Assembly (NCBI RefSeq): GCF_031453615.1
Contig: NZ_JAVIZT010000001.1
Coordinates: 496,001 to 560,000 of the forward strand
DNA from: Microbacterium sp. SORGH_AS_0428
Lineage (GTDB): Bacteria > Actinomycetota > Actinomycetes > Actinomycetales > Microbacteriaceae
DNA: 64,000 nucleotides
Reading direction: 5' to 3'
Shown here piece by piece: positions 25,589-35,310 of the stretch. Position numbers and translations under genes: made by a program. Below the pieces are notes generated by a model. The model did not search any database. It was given only the letters and a program-made list of their open reading frames with translations, and had not been told where the DNA came from. Within the stretch, counting starts at the first letter, position 1, and each line of letters begins with the position of its first letter.

Positions 25589-25966
25589 TCACTCCGGGCG
25601 CGTCGGCACCGGCAGGTCGATGGGCACGGTCGGGCAGTCCTTCCACAGACGCTCGAGGCCGTAGAAGACGCGCTCCTGCTCGTGGAAGACGTGCACGACC
25701 AGGTCGCCGAAGTCGAGCAGGATCCAGCGCGATTCCTCGCGACCCTCGCGACGCAGACGCTTGACTCCGTGCTCGAGCAGCTGCTCCTCGATCTCGTCGG
25801 CGATGGCTGCCACATTGCGCTCGTTGCGCCCCGTGACGAGCAGGAAGATGTCGACGAGCGGCAGCGGCTCCGAGACGTCGAGGGCCACGAGGTCCTCGCC
25901 GCCCTTCGCGTCGGCGGCGCGCGCGGCGATCTGCAGCACCTCGACGGATGCGTCGGTGAGGGTCAT
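25589..25966 (-). CDS. rsfS: Ribosomal silencing factor RsfS
   Basis: A 125-residue protein of the RsfS/Iojap family that binds L14 (uL14) on the large subunit and blocks subunit joining during starvation. Visible features are the early ALDVSEPLPLVDIFLLVTGRNERN segment (about 27-50, locator) and the conserved WILLDFGDLVVHVF block (about 88-101). Length matches the family. Its start overlaps the stop of the upstream gene by 4 bp, in the usual nadD-x-rsfS order. Confidence 0.96.
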   Translation of the reverse strand: MTLTDASVEVLQIAARAADAKGGEDLVALDVSEPLPLVDIFLLVTGRNERNVAAIADEIEEQLLEHGVKRLRREGREESRWILLDFGDLVVHVFHEQERVFYGLERLWKDCPTVPIDLPVPTRPE

Positions 25967-26919
25967 GAGAAGAGTCCTGTCGAAACGGCGAACACCAGCA
26001 CGCCCACCAGCGCGAGCGCGAGCGCCCCGGCGGTGATGGCGAGCACGAGCATGAGCCGGCTGCCCTTCTCGGGCGCCGGCGGACGGATGATCTCGTCCGC
26101 GCTCTTGATGGTGCTGATGGCGGCGCTGGCCGCGATGGGGGTGGGAGAGGATGCGGGCGGCAGCTCGCCGTCGACGAGAACCGCGTCGGCCTCCTTGCCG
26201 TCGGTGGTGCCGGGCGCGTGCCCGCGCGAACCGAGCCCCTCCGGCAACGCGAAGGTGCCGGTGATGAGCACCTCGCCGGTCGCCGCGATGGGCGAGGTGA
26301 ACGCGTCCGCCGACGGCGTCTGCGAGAGGATCAGGGCGTTCGGTGTCGCGATGCTGCCCGTCGAGCCCTCTCGCGTCAGAAGGTGGTCGAACGAGGGCGG
26401 AAGCGCGACTTCGGGGACGCCGCCTTCGAGCAGCGCGGAGCCGAGCTGCGGCGACACCACGGGCGCGGGCTCGTCCGCAAGGGCCGCCTCGGCCGTGGCC
26501 AGCGGAGTCTCGTCGGCTGGCCGCTCATCCGCGCTGGGGGTGAACAGCGCCGTCATGCCGCCGGTCTCCGGAGCCGACGAGTCCTCGTCGGCAGGCTTCA
26601 CCGTCGGCGCCTGTGCCTGCGCGGCGGTGTCGGGGGTGATGACCGGCACCGACGCGGTGCGGATGCGCTCCTGCTCACGCGCCTGGCGGCGGGTGAGAGG
26701 CGAGACGCCCAGGTCGACGCTGGCATCCGCGCGGGGGGCGGGCGGGACGACGGCCGGCGCGGCGGCGCGCGGAAGCGGGGCGGCCGGCTCCGGCTTCGGC
26801 TCGGGTTCGCTCGCGGGAGCGTCCTGCGGGTTCTGGATCGGGGTCGATCCGGTGTTGCGCAGGTCGCGCATCTGGCGCCGGGTCAGCGGCGGAGTGCTGG
26901 GCTGGTCAGGGTTGCTCAT
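25963..26919 (-). CDS. Proline/alanine-rich single-pass membrane protein of unknown function
   Basis: A 318-residue protein with a long low-complexity cytoplasmic-type region rich in Pro, Ala and Glu. Two short repeats, [14 protein letters not shown] (about 12-25) and [13 protein letters not shown] (about 75-87), suggest a duplicated short motif. One transmembrane helix is at about 288-312, with only a few residues after it. No enzymatic domain is seen. It overlaps nadD (4 bp) and rsfS (4 bp), so it belongs to that operon. Similar membrane proteins occur between nadD and rsfS in related actinobacteria, but no function is known to me. Confidence 0.75.
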   Translation of the reverse strand: MSNPDQPSTPPLTRRQMRDLRNTGSTPIQNPQDAPASEPEPKPEPAAPLPRAAAPAVVPPAPRADASVDLGVSPLTRRQAREQERIRTASVPVITPDTAAQAQAPTVKPADEDSSAPETGGMTALFTPSADERPADETPLATAEAALADEPAPVVSPQLGSALLEGGVPEVALPPSFDHLLTREGSTGSIATPNALILSQTPSADAFTSPIAATGEVLITGTFALPEGLGSRGHAPGTTDGKEADAVLVDGELPPASSPTPIAASAAISTIKSADEIIRPPAPEKGSRLMLVLAITAGALALALVGVLVFAVSTGLFS

Positions 26920-27512
26920 GCCTTACTCCGGTAGAGGTGATGCTTCGCAATGTACTGGACGACTCCGTCCGGAACGAGGTACCACACCGGTTGTCCGTTG
27001 TGCACGCGGTTCCGACAGTCCGTCGAAGAGATGGCCAGGGCCGGGATCTCGAGCAGACTCACGTTCTTGCTCGGCAGACCAGCCGCCGATAACGGGTGCC
27101 CGGGCCGGGAGACCGCCACGAAATGGGCGAGGTCCCACAGTTCATCATGGTCCCTCCAGCTGAGAATCTGCGCCACGGCGTCGGCACCCGTGATGAAGAA
27201 GAGCTCGGCATCGGGACGCTGCGCCTGCAGGTCCCGGAGGGTGTCGATCGTGTACGTCGGCCCGGAGCGGTCGATGTCGACCCTGCTCACGCTGAAGTCG
27301 GGGTTCGAGGCGGTCGCGATCACCGTCATGAGATAGCGATGCTCGCTCTCGGTGACCTGCGACTTCTGCCATGGCTCGCCCGTGGGGACGAAGATGACCT
27401 CGTCGAGGTCGAAGGATGCGGCGACTTCGCTCGCCGCGACGAGGTGTCCGTGATGAACCGGGTCGAAGGTGCCGCCCATCACCCCGATGCGCGGCGCTCG
27501 ACCTGCACTCAT
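26916..27512 (-). CDS. nadD: Nicotinate-nucleotide adenylyltransferase
   Basis: NadD transfers AMP from ATP to nicotinate mononucleotide to make deamido-NAD. The 198-residue protein shows the nucleotidyltransferase motif [11 protein letters not shown] at 13-23 and the late ATP-binding motif ISSTDCR, where Cys replaces the more usual Ile/Val of ISSTxIR. Length is normal. It is the first gene of the nadD-membrane protein-rsfS-tRNA-Ala series. Confidence 0.96.
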   Translation of the reverse strand: MSAGRAPRIGVMGGTFDPVHHGHLVAASEVAASFDLDEVIFVPTGEPWQKSQVTESEHRYLMTVIATASNPDFSVSRVDIDRSGPTYTIDTLRDLQAQRPDAELFFITGADAVAQILSWRDHDELWDLAHFVAVSRPGHPLSAAGLPSKNVSLLEIPALAISSTDCRNRVHNGQPVWYLVPDGVVQYIAKHHLYRSKA

Positions 27513-27523
27513 CTGCCCGAGAG

Positions 27524-27748
27524 TCAGTGGCCGTGTCCGCGCGGCTCGAGATCTGCGGCGTGCTTCTTGGCGTACGCCTCGGCCTTGTGCGCGTGACGGT
27601 TGGCGACGTTGCGATACGACAGGGTCACGAGCGCGAGGGCGGTGAAGACGAGGAGCGCGAGGATCCCGTATCCGACGGTCTCCGCGGCGACGTTACCGTG
27701 GTGCTCGGCCTCCTCGGCGACAAGGGTGAGGAAGGGGGCGAGGCTCAT
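27524..27748 (-). CDS. Small single-pass membrane protein
   Basis: A 74-residue protein with one clear transmembrane helix (about 26-48) and a charged C-terminus rich in His, Lys and Ala ([23 protein letters not shown] near the end). The N-terminal region has Glu/His. Function not recognised; similar small membrane ORFs occur beside nadD/proA in Microbacterium-type genomes, as recalled. It lies 11 bp upstream of nadD. Confidence 0.72.
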   Translation of the reverse strand: MSLAPFLTLVAEEAEHHGNVAAETVGYGILALLVFTALALVTLSYRNVANRHAHKAEAYAKKHAADLEPRGHGH

Positions 27749-27798
27749 CGGTTCTCCGATCGATCGGTGGGGCGCACGGGCGCTCCCAGCTTAGTCTG

Positions 27799-29058
27799 TC
27801 AGCCGCGTACCTGCCCGGAGCCGCGGACGACCCACTTGGAGCTCGTGAGCTCCCGGAGTCCCATGGGCCCACGGGCGTGGAGCTTCTGGGTGGAGATGCC
27901 CACTTCCGCGCCGAAACCGAATTCGCCGCCGTCGGTGAAGCGCGTGGATGCGTTCGCCATCACGACCGCGGAATCCACCTCGGCGAGGAAGCGCTCGGCG
28001 CTGACCTCGTCGTCCGTGATGATCGACTCGGTGTGGTGCGTCGAGTAGCGACGGATGTGGTCGAGTGCCGCATCCAGGTCGTCGACCACGCGCATCGCGA
28101 TGTCGAGACTCAGATACTCCGTCTGCCAGTCCTGCTCGTCGGCGGGGACGACGTCGGGCGCGAGCTGCGCCACCGTCTCGTCACCGTGCACCGTCACACC
28201 GGCCTGCTGCAGGGCCGCCACCACCGGCCCGACGACACGCTCCGCCGCGCCCCGGTGCACCAGCACCGTCTCGGCGGCGTTGCAGACGCTGGGACGCTGC
28301 GCCTTGGCGTTCACCACGATCGTCTCGGCCCGCTCCAGCGGCGCGCTCTCGTCGAGGTACACGTGCACGACGCCGGCACCGGTCTCGATGACGGGCACGG
28401 TGGACTCGGTCACGACCGTCTCGATGAGCTGCGCGCTGCCCCGGGGGACGAGCACGTCCACGACGCCGCGGGCATGCATGAGCTCGGTGGCTCCGGCGCG
28501 CCCGAAGGCGTCGAGCGTCTGGATCGCCTCCGGATCGACGCCTTCATCCGCCAGCGCAGCACGCATCGCCCGCACGAGGGCCGCATTGCTGAGCTCGGCG
28601 GCGGTTCCGCCGCGCAGCACGACCGCGTTGCCGGATCGCAGCGCGAGCGCAGCGATGTCGACGGTCACGTTGGGCCGCGCTTCGTAGATGGAGCCGACCA
28701 CGCCGAAGGGGACCGAGATCTTCTGAAGGTTCAGCCCGTTCTCGAGGGTCTTCTCCTCGAGCAGGCGTCCGACGGGATCCGGCAGCTGCGCGACCTCGCG
28801 CACGGCCTGCGCCAGAGCGCGTACGCGTGCGACGTCGAGGCTCAGCCGGTCCAGCAGCGCAGCGGAGAGACCCTGCTCGCGCCCGCGATCGAGGTCCTCG
28901 CCGTTGGCCGCGACGATCTCGTCCGTCGCCGCCTCCAGCGCGTCGGCGATGCCATCGAGCAGGCGACTCTTCTGTGCGTCCGAGAGCCGTGCGATCTGGC
29001 GCGAAGCGGTCTTCGCGAGCAGCATCCGCTCGCCTGCGGTGACGGTCGTCAGACTCAT
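27799..29058 (-). CDS. proA: Glutamate-5-semialdehyde dehydrogenase (gamma-glutamyl phosphate reductase)
   Basis: Second enzyme of proline synthesis, reducing gamma-glutamyl phosphate to the semialdehyde. The 419-residue length is typical. Family features include FGVVGSIYEARPNVTVD (about 120-136), the catalytic Cys in AQRPSVCNAAETVL (about 253-266), and the terminal GPMGLRELTSSKWVVRG block. It follows proB with a 9-bp gap. Confidence 0.97.
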   Translation of the reverse strand: MSLTTVTAGERMLLAKTASRQIARLSDAQKSRLLDGIADALEAATDEIVAANGEDLDRGREQGLSAALLDRLSLDVARVRALAQAVREVAQLPDPVGRLLEEKTLENGLNLQKISVPFGVVGSIYEARPNVTVDIAALALRSGNAVVLRGGTAAELSNAALVRAMRAALADEGVDPEAIQTLDAFGRAGATELMHARGVVDVLVPRGSAQLIETVVTESTVPVIETGAGVVHVYLDESAPLERAETIVVNAKAQRPSVCNAAETVLVHRGAAERVVGPVVAALQQAGVTVHGDETVAQLAPDVVPADEQDWQTEYLSLDIAMRVVDDLDAALDHIRRYSTHHTESIITDDEVSAERFLAEVDSAVVMANASTRFTDGGEFGFGAEVGISTQKLHARGPMGLRELTSSKWVVRGSGQVRG

Positions 29059-29067
29059 CCGCTCAGT

Positions 29068-29895
29068 TTAGCGACGCGTCAAGACCGGTCCGGTCAACGG
29101 GTGCTCCACCGGATGCGGGTTCGGCGCGAACCACGTGCCCACCTCGTCGCCGCCGAGAGCGGCGTCGACAAGGTCGATGCTCGTCACCAGCACGGCCACA
29201 CCGGCGGCCGCAGCAAGGCGCGCCGCCGAGACCTTCGTCGCCGCTCCCCCCGTGCCGACGCTGTTGACGACGACGGAGCCGAACTCGTAGCCCGCGAGAT
29301 CGTCGCCGTAGGGCACCTCGGCGATCGGTCGCGCCCCGGGCTCGTCCGGCGGCCGCGTATACAGGCAGGCGATGTCGCTGAGCAGCACGAGCGCGTCGGC
29401 GCTGATCAGCTGGGCCACCAGGGCGGCGAGGCGATCGTTGTCGCCGAAGCGGATCTCGTGGGTGGCGACCGTGTCGTTCTCGTTGACGATCGGCAGGATG
29501 CGCAGGCCGAGAAGACGTTCCATGGCCCGACGGGCGTTGGAACGGTGGGTCGGATTCTCGAGGTCGCCCGCCGTCAGCAGCACCTGGCCCGCGACCACGG
29601 CGAAGGGGCGCAGCGCCTCCTGGTAGCGATAGACGAGGATGTTCTGGCCCACCGCTGCGGCGGCCTGCTGCGTGGCCAGGTCGGAGGGCCGGGCGTCGAG
29701 CGCGAGGAAGGGCATCCCTGTCGCGATCGCTCCCGACGAGACCAGGACGACTTCGGTGCCGCGGCCGTGGGCTGCGGCCAGTGCCTCGACGAGCGGCTGG
29801 ATGTTCGCCGCGTTCTCACCGCTGATCGACGACGAGCCCACCTTGACGACGAGACGCCTGGCCGCGGGCAGGTCGGCGCGCGAGCTCACGCTCAC
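29068..29895 (-). CDS. proB: Glutamate 5-kinase, short form without a PUA domain
   Basis: First enzyme of proline synthesis, phosphorylating glutamate at the gamma carboxyl. The amino-acid-kinase domain is complete: [12 protein letters not shown] at the N-terminus, [18 protein letters not shown] and [12 protein letters not shown]. The protein ends at residue 275, soon after that domain. Many glutamate 5-kinases are about 365 residues with a C-terminal PUA domain, which is absent here. The GTG at 29895 overlaps the obgE stop by 4 bp; the GTG at 29889 is an alternative two codons later. Proline feedback control may be altered (inference). Confidence 0.93.
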   Translation of the reverse strand: MSVSSRADLPAARRLVVKVGSSSISGENAANIQPLVEALAAAHGRGTEVVLVSSGAIATGMPFLALDARPSDLATQQAAAAVGQNILVYRYQEALRPFAVVAGQVLLTAGDLENPTHRSNARRAMERLLGLRILPIVNENDTVATHEIRFGDNDRLAALVAQLISADALVLLSDIACLYTRPPDEPGARPIAEVPYGDDLAGYEFGSVVVNSVGTGGAATKVSAARLAAAAGVAVLVTSIDLVDAALGGDEVGTWFAPNPHPVEHPLTGPVLTRR

Positions 29896-31382
29896 TCTTC
29901 GCCCTCGCGGATGCGCTCCGCCTCCAGCTCGGCGCGTGCAGCCGCCTTGGCGTCCATACGCTCGTGGTAGCGCTCGCGGCGCTGATTGGTCGTCCGGCGC
30001 CCGTCGAGATTGAAGCGCGGATCGGTGCCGCGCGGAGCCGTCATCAGCTCCGCGGCCGACGAGAGCGACGGATGCCAGTCGAACACGACGCTGTCGCCTT
30101 CGCCGATGACGACGGTCGCGCCGGGTGTCGCTCCAGCGCGGAACAGTTCGTCCTCGACGCCGAGCTTGTCGAGGCGGTCGGCGAGGAAGCCGACGGCCTC
30201 TTCGTTCTGGAAGTCGGTCTGCTGCACCCACCGCACCGGCTTCTCGCCGAGAACGCGATACACGGGCCCGTACGTGCCGCCCTCGACCCGCACGGAGAAC
30301 TCCTTCTCGGAGCCCTTGGGACGGATGATGATGCGTTCGGGGGCGGGCTCGGCGGCGACCTCGGCACGGTGCTTCTCGACGATCTCGCCGAGCGCGAAGG
30401 TGAGCTCTCGCAGACCCGCGCGGCTGACCGTGGAGATCTCGAACACGCGGTAGCCGCGCTCCTCGAGATCGGGGCGCACGAGGTCGGCGAGATCGCGCGC
30501 CTCGGGCACATCGATCTTGTTCAACGCGACGACCTGCGGGCGATCCAGAAGCGGAACCTGCCCCTCGGGGACCTCGTAGGCTGCGAGCTCGGCGAGGATG
30601 ACATCGAGATCGGACAGCGGGTCACGGCCGGGCTCCAGGGTGGCGCAGTCGAGCACATGGACCAGCGCGGTGCAGCGTTCGACGTGACGCAGGAACTCGA
30701 GTCCGAGTCCGCGACCGTCGCTCGCGCCCTCGATGAGTCCGGGCACATCGGCGACCGTGAAGCGCACGTCACCGGCCTGCACGACGCCCAGGTTCGGATG
30801 CAGCGTGGTGAACGGGTAGTCGGCGATCTTCGGCCGCGCGGCGGACACCGCGGCGATCAGGCTCGACTTGCCCGCGGAAGGATAGCCCACGAGTGCGACG
30901 TCGGCGACGGTCTTCAGCTCGAGACGGACGTCGCCTTCCCACCCGGGGGTGCCCAGCAGCGCGAAGCCAGGAGCCTTGCGCTTGGTGGTGGCCAGCGCCG
31001 CGTTGCCGAGTCCGCCACGTCCGCCGGGCGCCACGACGAAACGGATGCCGGGCTCGACCATGTCAGCGAGGACGGTGCCGTCCTCGTCCTTCACGACGGT
31101 GCCGACCGGAACGGGCAGCTCGACGGGCTCGCCCATCGCGCCGGAGCGGTTGTCGCCCATTCCGAAGCCGCCGTTCTCGGCGGTGCGATGCGGCGAGTGG
31201 TGATACGACAGGAGCGTGGTCACCTGCGGGTCGGCGACGAGGATGATGTCTCCCCCGTTGCCGCCGTTGCCGCCGTCGGGGCCGGCGAGCGGCTTGAACT
31301 TCTCACGGCGCACCGACACGCAGCCGTTGCCGCCCTTGCCCGCGCGCAGGTGAAGCGTCACTCGATCGACGAACGTGACCAT
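29892..31382 (-). CDS. obgE: Obg-family GTPase (ObgE/CgtA)
   Basis: Essential GTPase in large-subunit ribosome assembly and stress control. The 496-residue protein has the glycine-rich Obg domain at 1-158. The G domain follows with G1 GYPSAGKSS (about 167-175), DVPGLIEGA (about 213) and NKID (about 288). An OCT domain lies at about 350-430 with a charged C-terminal tail rich in Arg and Glu. It follows rpmA/rplU, the common order, with a hairpin between. Confidence 0.97.
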   Translation of the reverse strand: MVTFVDRVTLHLRAGKGGNGCVSVRREKFKPLAGPDGGNGGNGGDIILVADPQVTTLLSYHHSPHRTAENGGFGMGDNRSGAMGEPVELPVPVGTVVKDEDGTVLADMVEPGIRFVVAPGGRGGLGNAALATTKRKAPGFALLGTPGWEGDVRLELKTVADVALVGYPSAGKSSLIAAVSAARPKIADYPFTTLHPNLGVVQAGDVRFTVADVPGLIEGASDGRGLGLEFLRHVERCTALVHVLDCATLEPGRDPLSDLDVILAELAAYEVPEGQVPLLDRPQVVALNKIDVPEARDLADLVRPDLEERGYRVFEISTVSRAGLRELTFALGEIVEKHRAEVAAEPAPERIIIRPKGSEKEFSVRVEGGTYGPVYRVLGEKPVRWVQQTDFQNEEAVGFLADRLDKLGVEDELFRAGATPGATVVIGEGDSVVFDWHPSLSSAAELMTAPRGTDPRFNLDGRRTTNQRRERYHERMDAKAAARAELEAERIREGEE

Positions 31383-31405
31383 GTGTGCGCCCTCCTGGAT
31401 ATGAA

Positions 31406-31435
31406 GCGAGGGGCGGGCCGAAGCCCGCCCCTCGC
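31406..31435 (-). terminator. Hairpin between rpmA and obgE
   Basis: A 13-bp perfect GC stem (GCGAGGGGCGGGC, loop CGAA, complement) lies 23 bp after the rpmA stop. It may terminate most rplU-rpmA transcripts, or only attenuate them, before obgE. Confidence 0.7.
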
Positions 31436-31457
31436 CGACGTCTGCGTGTGCGGCGGA

Positions 31458-31715
31458 TTACTCCGCGGCGCCCACGATGTTGACGACCTTGCGGCCGCCC
31501 TTGGTGCCGAACTGGACGGCGCCGGCCGACAGTGCGAACAGCGTGTCGTCGCCACCGCGGCCGACATTGGCGCCGGGGTGGAAGTGCGTGCCGCGCTGAC
31601 GGACGATGATCTCGCCCGCGTTGACGACCTGGCCGCCGAAGCGCTTCACGCCGAGGCGCTGTGCGTTCGAGTCACGACCGTTACGAGTCGAGCTCGCGCC
31701 CTTTTTGTGTGCCAT
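31458..31715 (-). CDS. rpmA: 50S ribosomal protein L27
   Basis: An 85-residue bL27 protein. It begins [20 protein letters not shown], the family N-terminus that reaches the peptidyl-transferase center, and includes the [20 protein letters not shown] block. Directly downstream of rplU by 20 bp. Confidence 0.99.
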   Translation of the reverse strand: MAHKKGASSTRNGRDSNAQRLGVKRFGGQVVNAGEIIVRQRGTHFHPGANVGRGGDDTLFALSAGAVQFGTKGGRKVVNIVGAAE

Positions 31716-31735
31716 TTCTTCGCCTCTTCCTGGAC

Positions 31736-32044
31736 TTACTTGATGCCGGTGACCTTGACGCGCGTGAGGTCCTGACGGTGACCCTGGCGCTTCTTGTAAC
31801 CGGTCTTGTTCTTGAACTTCTGGATCACGATCTTCGGGCCGCGCTCCTCACCGAGGACCTCGGCGGTGACCGTCACCTTGGCGAGCTTCGCCGCGTCGGT
31901 CGTGACCGCGTCGCCGTCGACGAGCAGGACGGCCGGCAGCTCGAGGGTCTCGCCGATCTTCGCCTGCTGGCGGTCGAGAACGACGATCGTGCCGACCTCG
32001 ACCTTTTCCTGCCGGCCGCCGGCGCGCACAACTGCGTAAACCAC
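31736..32044 (-). CDS. rplU: 50S ribosomal protein L21
   Basis: A 102-residue bL21 protein that starts with [18 protein letters not shown]. The C-terminal loop shows [16 protein letters not shown] then TRVKVTGI. The GTG at 32044 has AGG 6 bases upstream and gives the expected length, while longer frame-open upstream sequence has no ribosomal protein similarity. Confidence 0.98.
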   Translation of the reverse strand: MVYAVVRAGGRQEKVEVGTIVVLDRQQAKIGETLELPAVLLVDGDAVTTDAAKLAKVTVTAEVLGEERGPKIVIQKFKNKTGYKKRQGHRQDLTRVKVTGIK

Positions 32045-32275
32045 TTCACACCTGTTTCGTCTTGGGAGCGCTCGGCTCCGATTGTCTGGAGGGACTCCGC
32101 CAGGGGCGGAGAAGTCCGGTGATGCATCGACTCGCACATCGTCAAGCCGGGTGCCCAGCGATAGGGCGACGCACCAAAGGAAGAGTTTACCCGATCGAGG
32201 GCCGAGGTGGCAAAAGGAGCCGGAGCGCGTGTCGCGCACGTCCGCACGCCTTCTGCGGCGCCCTACGATCATCGG
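32045..32275. promoter_or_regulatory. Divergent promoter region and rplU 5' UTR
   Basis: This region separates rplU from the forward DUF4031 gene. It carries a hairpin on the rplU side: GGAC and TCCGCC at 32092-32101 pair with GGCGGA and GTCC at 32105-32117 around a 3-nt bulge, and a smaller GGAGC/GCTCC hairpin lies at 32065-32079. It could be a ribosomal-protein leader or simply UTR structure. No known leader class was recognised. Confidence 0.35.
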
Positions 32276-32548
32276 ATGGCGATCCTCATCGACGACCCTC
32301 GCTGGCCCGCTCACGGGCGGCTGTGGTCGCACTTGATCAGCGACAGCGATCTGGATGAGCTCCACGCCTTCGCCGCCGCCAACGGCATCCCTCGACGCGG
32401 CTTCGACATCGACCACTACGACGTCCCCGACGATGCGCACGAGCGCCTGGTGTCCGCCGGGGCCCACGCCGTGGACGGCCACACGCTCGTCCGAGCGCTG
32501 ATCGCCTCAGGGCTGCGTGTCACCGCCCGCGAACGTCGCGGACGGTGA
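32276..32548 (+). CDS. DUF4031 domain protein
   Basis: A 90-residue protein starting [20 protein letters not shown], the DUF4031 N-terminus. It includes FDIDHYDVP, a His/Asp-rich core common to the family, and ends in an Arg-rich tail. Function is unknown. It is convergent with the RNase E/G gene, with an 8-bp gap, and divergent from rplU. Confidence 0.85.
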   Translation: MAILIDDPRWPAHGRLWSHLISDSDLDELHAFAAANGIPRRGFDIDHYDVPDDAHERLVSAGAHAVDGHTLVRALIASGLRVTARERRGR

Positions 32549-32556
32549 CACCGGCC

Positions 32557-35028
32557 TCATTCGCCGTCGGGAACGTGCACGACGGGTGTGCCGGTGAGCG
32601 CCGCGGTCGTCACACGGCGACGTCCGCGACCCTGTCCCGGGGCCTTCGGCTCGGGTAGCGCATCCAGGACGGAGTCGAGCAGCAGCTCCTTCTCCGACTT
32701 GGGCTTCGCCTCGTGGCGCGGCTTCTTGCGCTTGGCGCGCGGCCGCTCCTCGACCTGCTCGACGACCTCCACCGCTGCGACCGAGACCTCGACGTCGGAG
32801 ACGATCGCCTCCTCGGAGCCCGGGTGGATCGTGGATGCGGCGATCTGAGCCAGCGCAGACTTCACACCTGCGGTGATGACGTGCGCCTGGCCCGCCGGGG
32901 GCTGCGGCTGCGTGTTCTGTCGCGACCGACGTCCGTTGCCGTTGTTCGCGCCGCCGTTGCCGCCGCCGTTCCCGTTCCCGTTGCCCGCGCCGCCGCGGTG
33001 CTTGACGACAGGGTCGTGGTGGACGATGACGCCACGCCCGGCGCACACCTCGCAGGCTTCGCTGAAGGTCTCGAGCAAGCCGAGGCCCAGCTTCTTGCGG
33101 GTCATCTGTACGAGCCCGAGAGAGGTGACCTCGGCGACCTGGTGCTTCGTGCGGTCGCGACTCAGGCACTCGATCAGGCGGCGCAGCACGAGATCGCGGT
33201 TGGACTCCAGCACCATGTCGATGAAGTCGACGACGATGATGCCGCCGATGTCGCGCAGGCGCAGCTGGCGGACGATCTCCTCCGCGGCCTCGAGGTTGTT
33301 CTTGGTGACGGTCTCCTCGAGGTTTCCACCCGAGCCGACGAACTTCCCGGTGTTGACATCGACGACGGTCATGGCCTCGGTGCGGTCGATCACGAGGGAA
33401 CCGCCCGAGGGCAGCCAGACCTTGCGGTCGAGTGCCTTCTCGATCTGTTCCGTGACGCGGAAGTCGTCGAACGGGTCTCCCCCGCCCTCGTATCGCTGGA
33501 CGCGCTCCAAGAGGTCGGGGGCGACGGCCTCGAGGTACCCCTCGATGGTGTGCTGCGCCTCCTCGCCCTGGATGAGCATCTTCGTGAAGTCCTCGTTGAA
33601 CACGTCGCGCACGATCTTCACGAGCAGGTCGGGCTCGGAGTGCAGCAACGCCGGTGCCTGGACGGACTCGTTCTGACGGCTGATGTGCTCCCACTGCGCG
33701 GTGAGGCGCTGCACGTCGCGCGTCAGCTGCTCCTCGGTCGCGCCTTCGGCCGCGGTGCGGACGATGACGCCCGCGGACTCCGGGAGCACTTCCTTCAGGA
33801 TGCGCTTGAGGCGCGCGCGCTCGGTGTCGGGGAGCTTGCGGGAGATGCCGTTCATCGCGCCCCCGGGCACGTACACGAGGTACCGGCCGGGGAGCGAGAT
33901 CTGGCTGGTGAGGCGAGCGCCCTTGTGCCCGACGGGATCCTTCGTGACCTGCACGAGCACCTTGTCGCCGCTCTTGAGCGCCAGCTCGATGCGTCGCGGC
34001 TGATTGCCGGTCTCCACCGCATCCCAGTCGACCTCGCCCGAGTAGAGGACGGCGTTGCGCCCGCGACCGATGTCGACGAAGGCCGCCTCCATGCTCGGAA
34101 GCACGTTCTGCACACGACCGAGGTAGACGTTGCCGATGAGCGACGCGTCCTGGTTGCGGGCCACGTAGTGCTCGACGAGGACGTTGTCCTCGAGCACGGC
34201 GATCTGGATGCGGCCGTTCTTCGAGCGGACGACCATCACGCGGTCGACGGCCTCGCGGCGGGCGAGGAACTCCGCCTCCGTGACCACGGGGCGGCGGCGT
34301 CCGGCATCACGACCGTCGCGACGGCGCTGCTTCTTGGCCTCGAGCCGGGTCGAGCCCTTGATGCGCTGCGGCTCGGTGATGACCTCGACGGCGCGCTGAC
34401 GCGGCGGGCGGGCGGATTCTCCGCTGTCGGCACCGTCGCGCTCGGAGCCACGTCGGCGACCGCGACGGCGGCTCGATGACGACGACGGGGCGTCCTCGTC
34501 CTCAGGCTCGGGAAGGGCGGGCAGCGCCACGACCTCGGGAGCGTAGAAGTGCAGCTGGGTGGAGACGGCTGACACGAAGACCTCGGGCAGCAGGCCCAGC
34601 GAGACCGCCGTGACGGGACCGGGCTTCTCCGCGGGTTCCTCAGGCTTCGGTTCGACGACGGCGGCGGGCTCCTCGGCGGCGGCGACCGGCTCGTCGGATG
34701 CGGGCTCTGCCGCAGCCTCGGTCGGTTCATCCGTCGCGGAGTCGACAGGTGCGTCGTCAGCGGAGGGGGCCGCATCGGCCGTCGCGTCCGGCGTCCCCGC
34801 CGACTGCTCGGACACAGGTTCGGCCACCTCGTGCGCATCCGCATCCGCGTCGCCCACCGGCGCTGCATCCTCGGGCGCGGCGGGCGCGTCAACCGCGTCA
34901 GCCTCCTGCGAGAGCTCGCCCACCGCGGACTCCTCCGCCGCCGGGGCGGCCTCGTCCACGGGGAACGTCAGCTGCCCGTCGCCCTGCTCATTGCGATCAT
35001 CGGACTGGTTTGCGTCATCGGCCTTCAC
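32557..35028 (-). CDS. rne: Ribonuclease E/G family endoribonuclease
   Basis: An 823-residue RNase E/G-type enzyme. The N-terminal 250 residues are Ala/Glu/Pro-rich and disordered-looking, as in actinobacterial RNase E. The S1-like and catalytic core follows, with VIDRTEAMTVVDVNTGKF (about 550-567) and IIVVDFIDM carrying the magnesium-binding Asp. The zinc-link CEVCAGRG lies near 659. An Asn/Gly-rich tract of about 30 residues follows, then a charged C-terminal tail. The GTG at 35028, VKADDANQSDD, has GAGGAG 8 bases upstream. It acts in mRNA decay and rRNA processing. Confidence 0.93.
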   Translation of the reverse strand: MKADDANQSDDRNEQGDGQLTFPVDEAAPAAEESAVGELSQEADAVDAPAAPEDAAPVGDADADAHEVAEPVSEQSAGTPDATADAAPSADDAPVDSATDEPTEAAAEPASDEPVAAAEEPAAVVEPKPEEPAEKPGPVTAVSLGLLPEVFVSAVSTQLHFYAPEVVALPALPEPEDEDAPSSSSSRRRGRRRGSERDGADSGESARPPRQRAVEVITEPQRIKGSTRLEAKKQRRRDGRDAGRRRPVVTEAEFLARREAVDRVMVVRSKNGRIQIAVLEDNVLVEHYVARNQDASLIGNVYLGRVQNVLPSMEAAFVDIGRGRNAVLYSGEVDWDAVETGNQPRRIELALKSGDKVLVQVTKDPVGHKGARLTSQISLPGRYLVYVPGGAMNGISRKLPDTERARLKRILKEVLPESAGVIVRTAAEGATEEQLTRDVQRLTAQWEHISRQNESVQAPALLHSEPDLLVKIVRDVFNEDFTKMLIQGEEAQHTIEGYLEAVAPDLLERVQRYEGGGDPFDDFRVTEQIEKALDRKVWLPSGGSLVIDRTEAMTVVDVNTGKFVGSGGNLEETVTKNNLEAAEEIVRQLRLRDIGGIIVVDFIDMVLESNRDLVLRRLIECLSRDRTKHQVAEVTSLGLVQMTRKKLGLGLLETFSEACEVCAGRGVIVHHDPVVKHRGGAGNGNGNGGGNGGANNGNGRRSRQNTQPQPPAGQAHVITAGVKSALAQIAASTIHPGSEEAIVSDVEVSVAAVEVVEQVEERPRAKRKKPRHEAKPKSEKELLLDSVLDALPEPKAPGQGRGRRRVTTAALTGTPVVHVPDGE

Positions 35029-35310
35029 CGGCGTACTCCTCACCGGGGCGACACCGCGCGTCGCCCGGCAAAATCTCGTGCGGCGCCGCACCAGCGGTGC
35101 CGTCGGCTCATTCGGTCTGCAGCCGGCACACGGCACGGGCTGCGCGGGCGGTCATTGCCCGAAGTCTGCGTCGATGACCCGCGCAGCGCGGCCGCGCAGA
35201 GCATCGACAGCCATTATCGCACTTCCGGCGCCGATCCGCGTCAGGCACGATGGCCGCGGCCCGTCGCCGCCCTCAGCGCGCGCATGAGAACGCGGTGCCA
35301 TAATCCGAAC

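Noticed and set aside
32870..33010. Possible repeat element in the RNase E/G gene
   Set aside because: It is an Asn/Gly-coding low-complexity linker inside the gene, common in this family.
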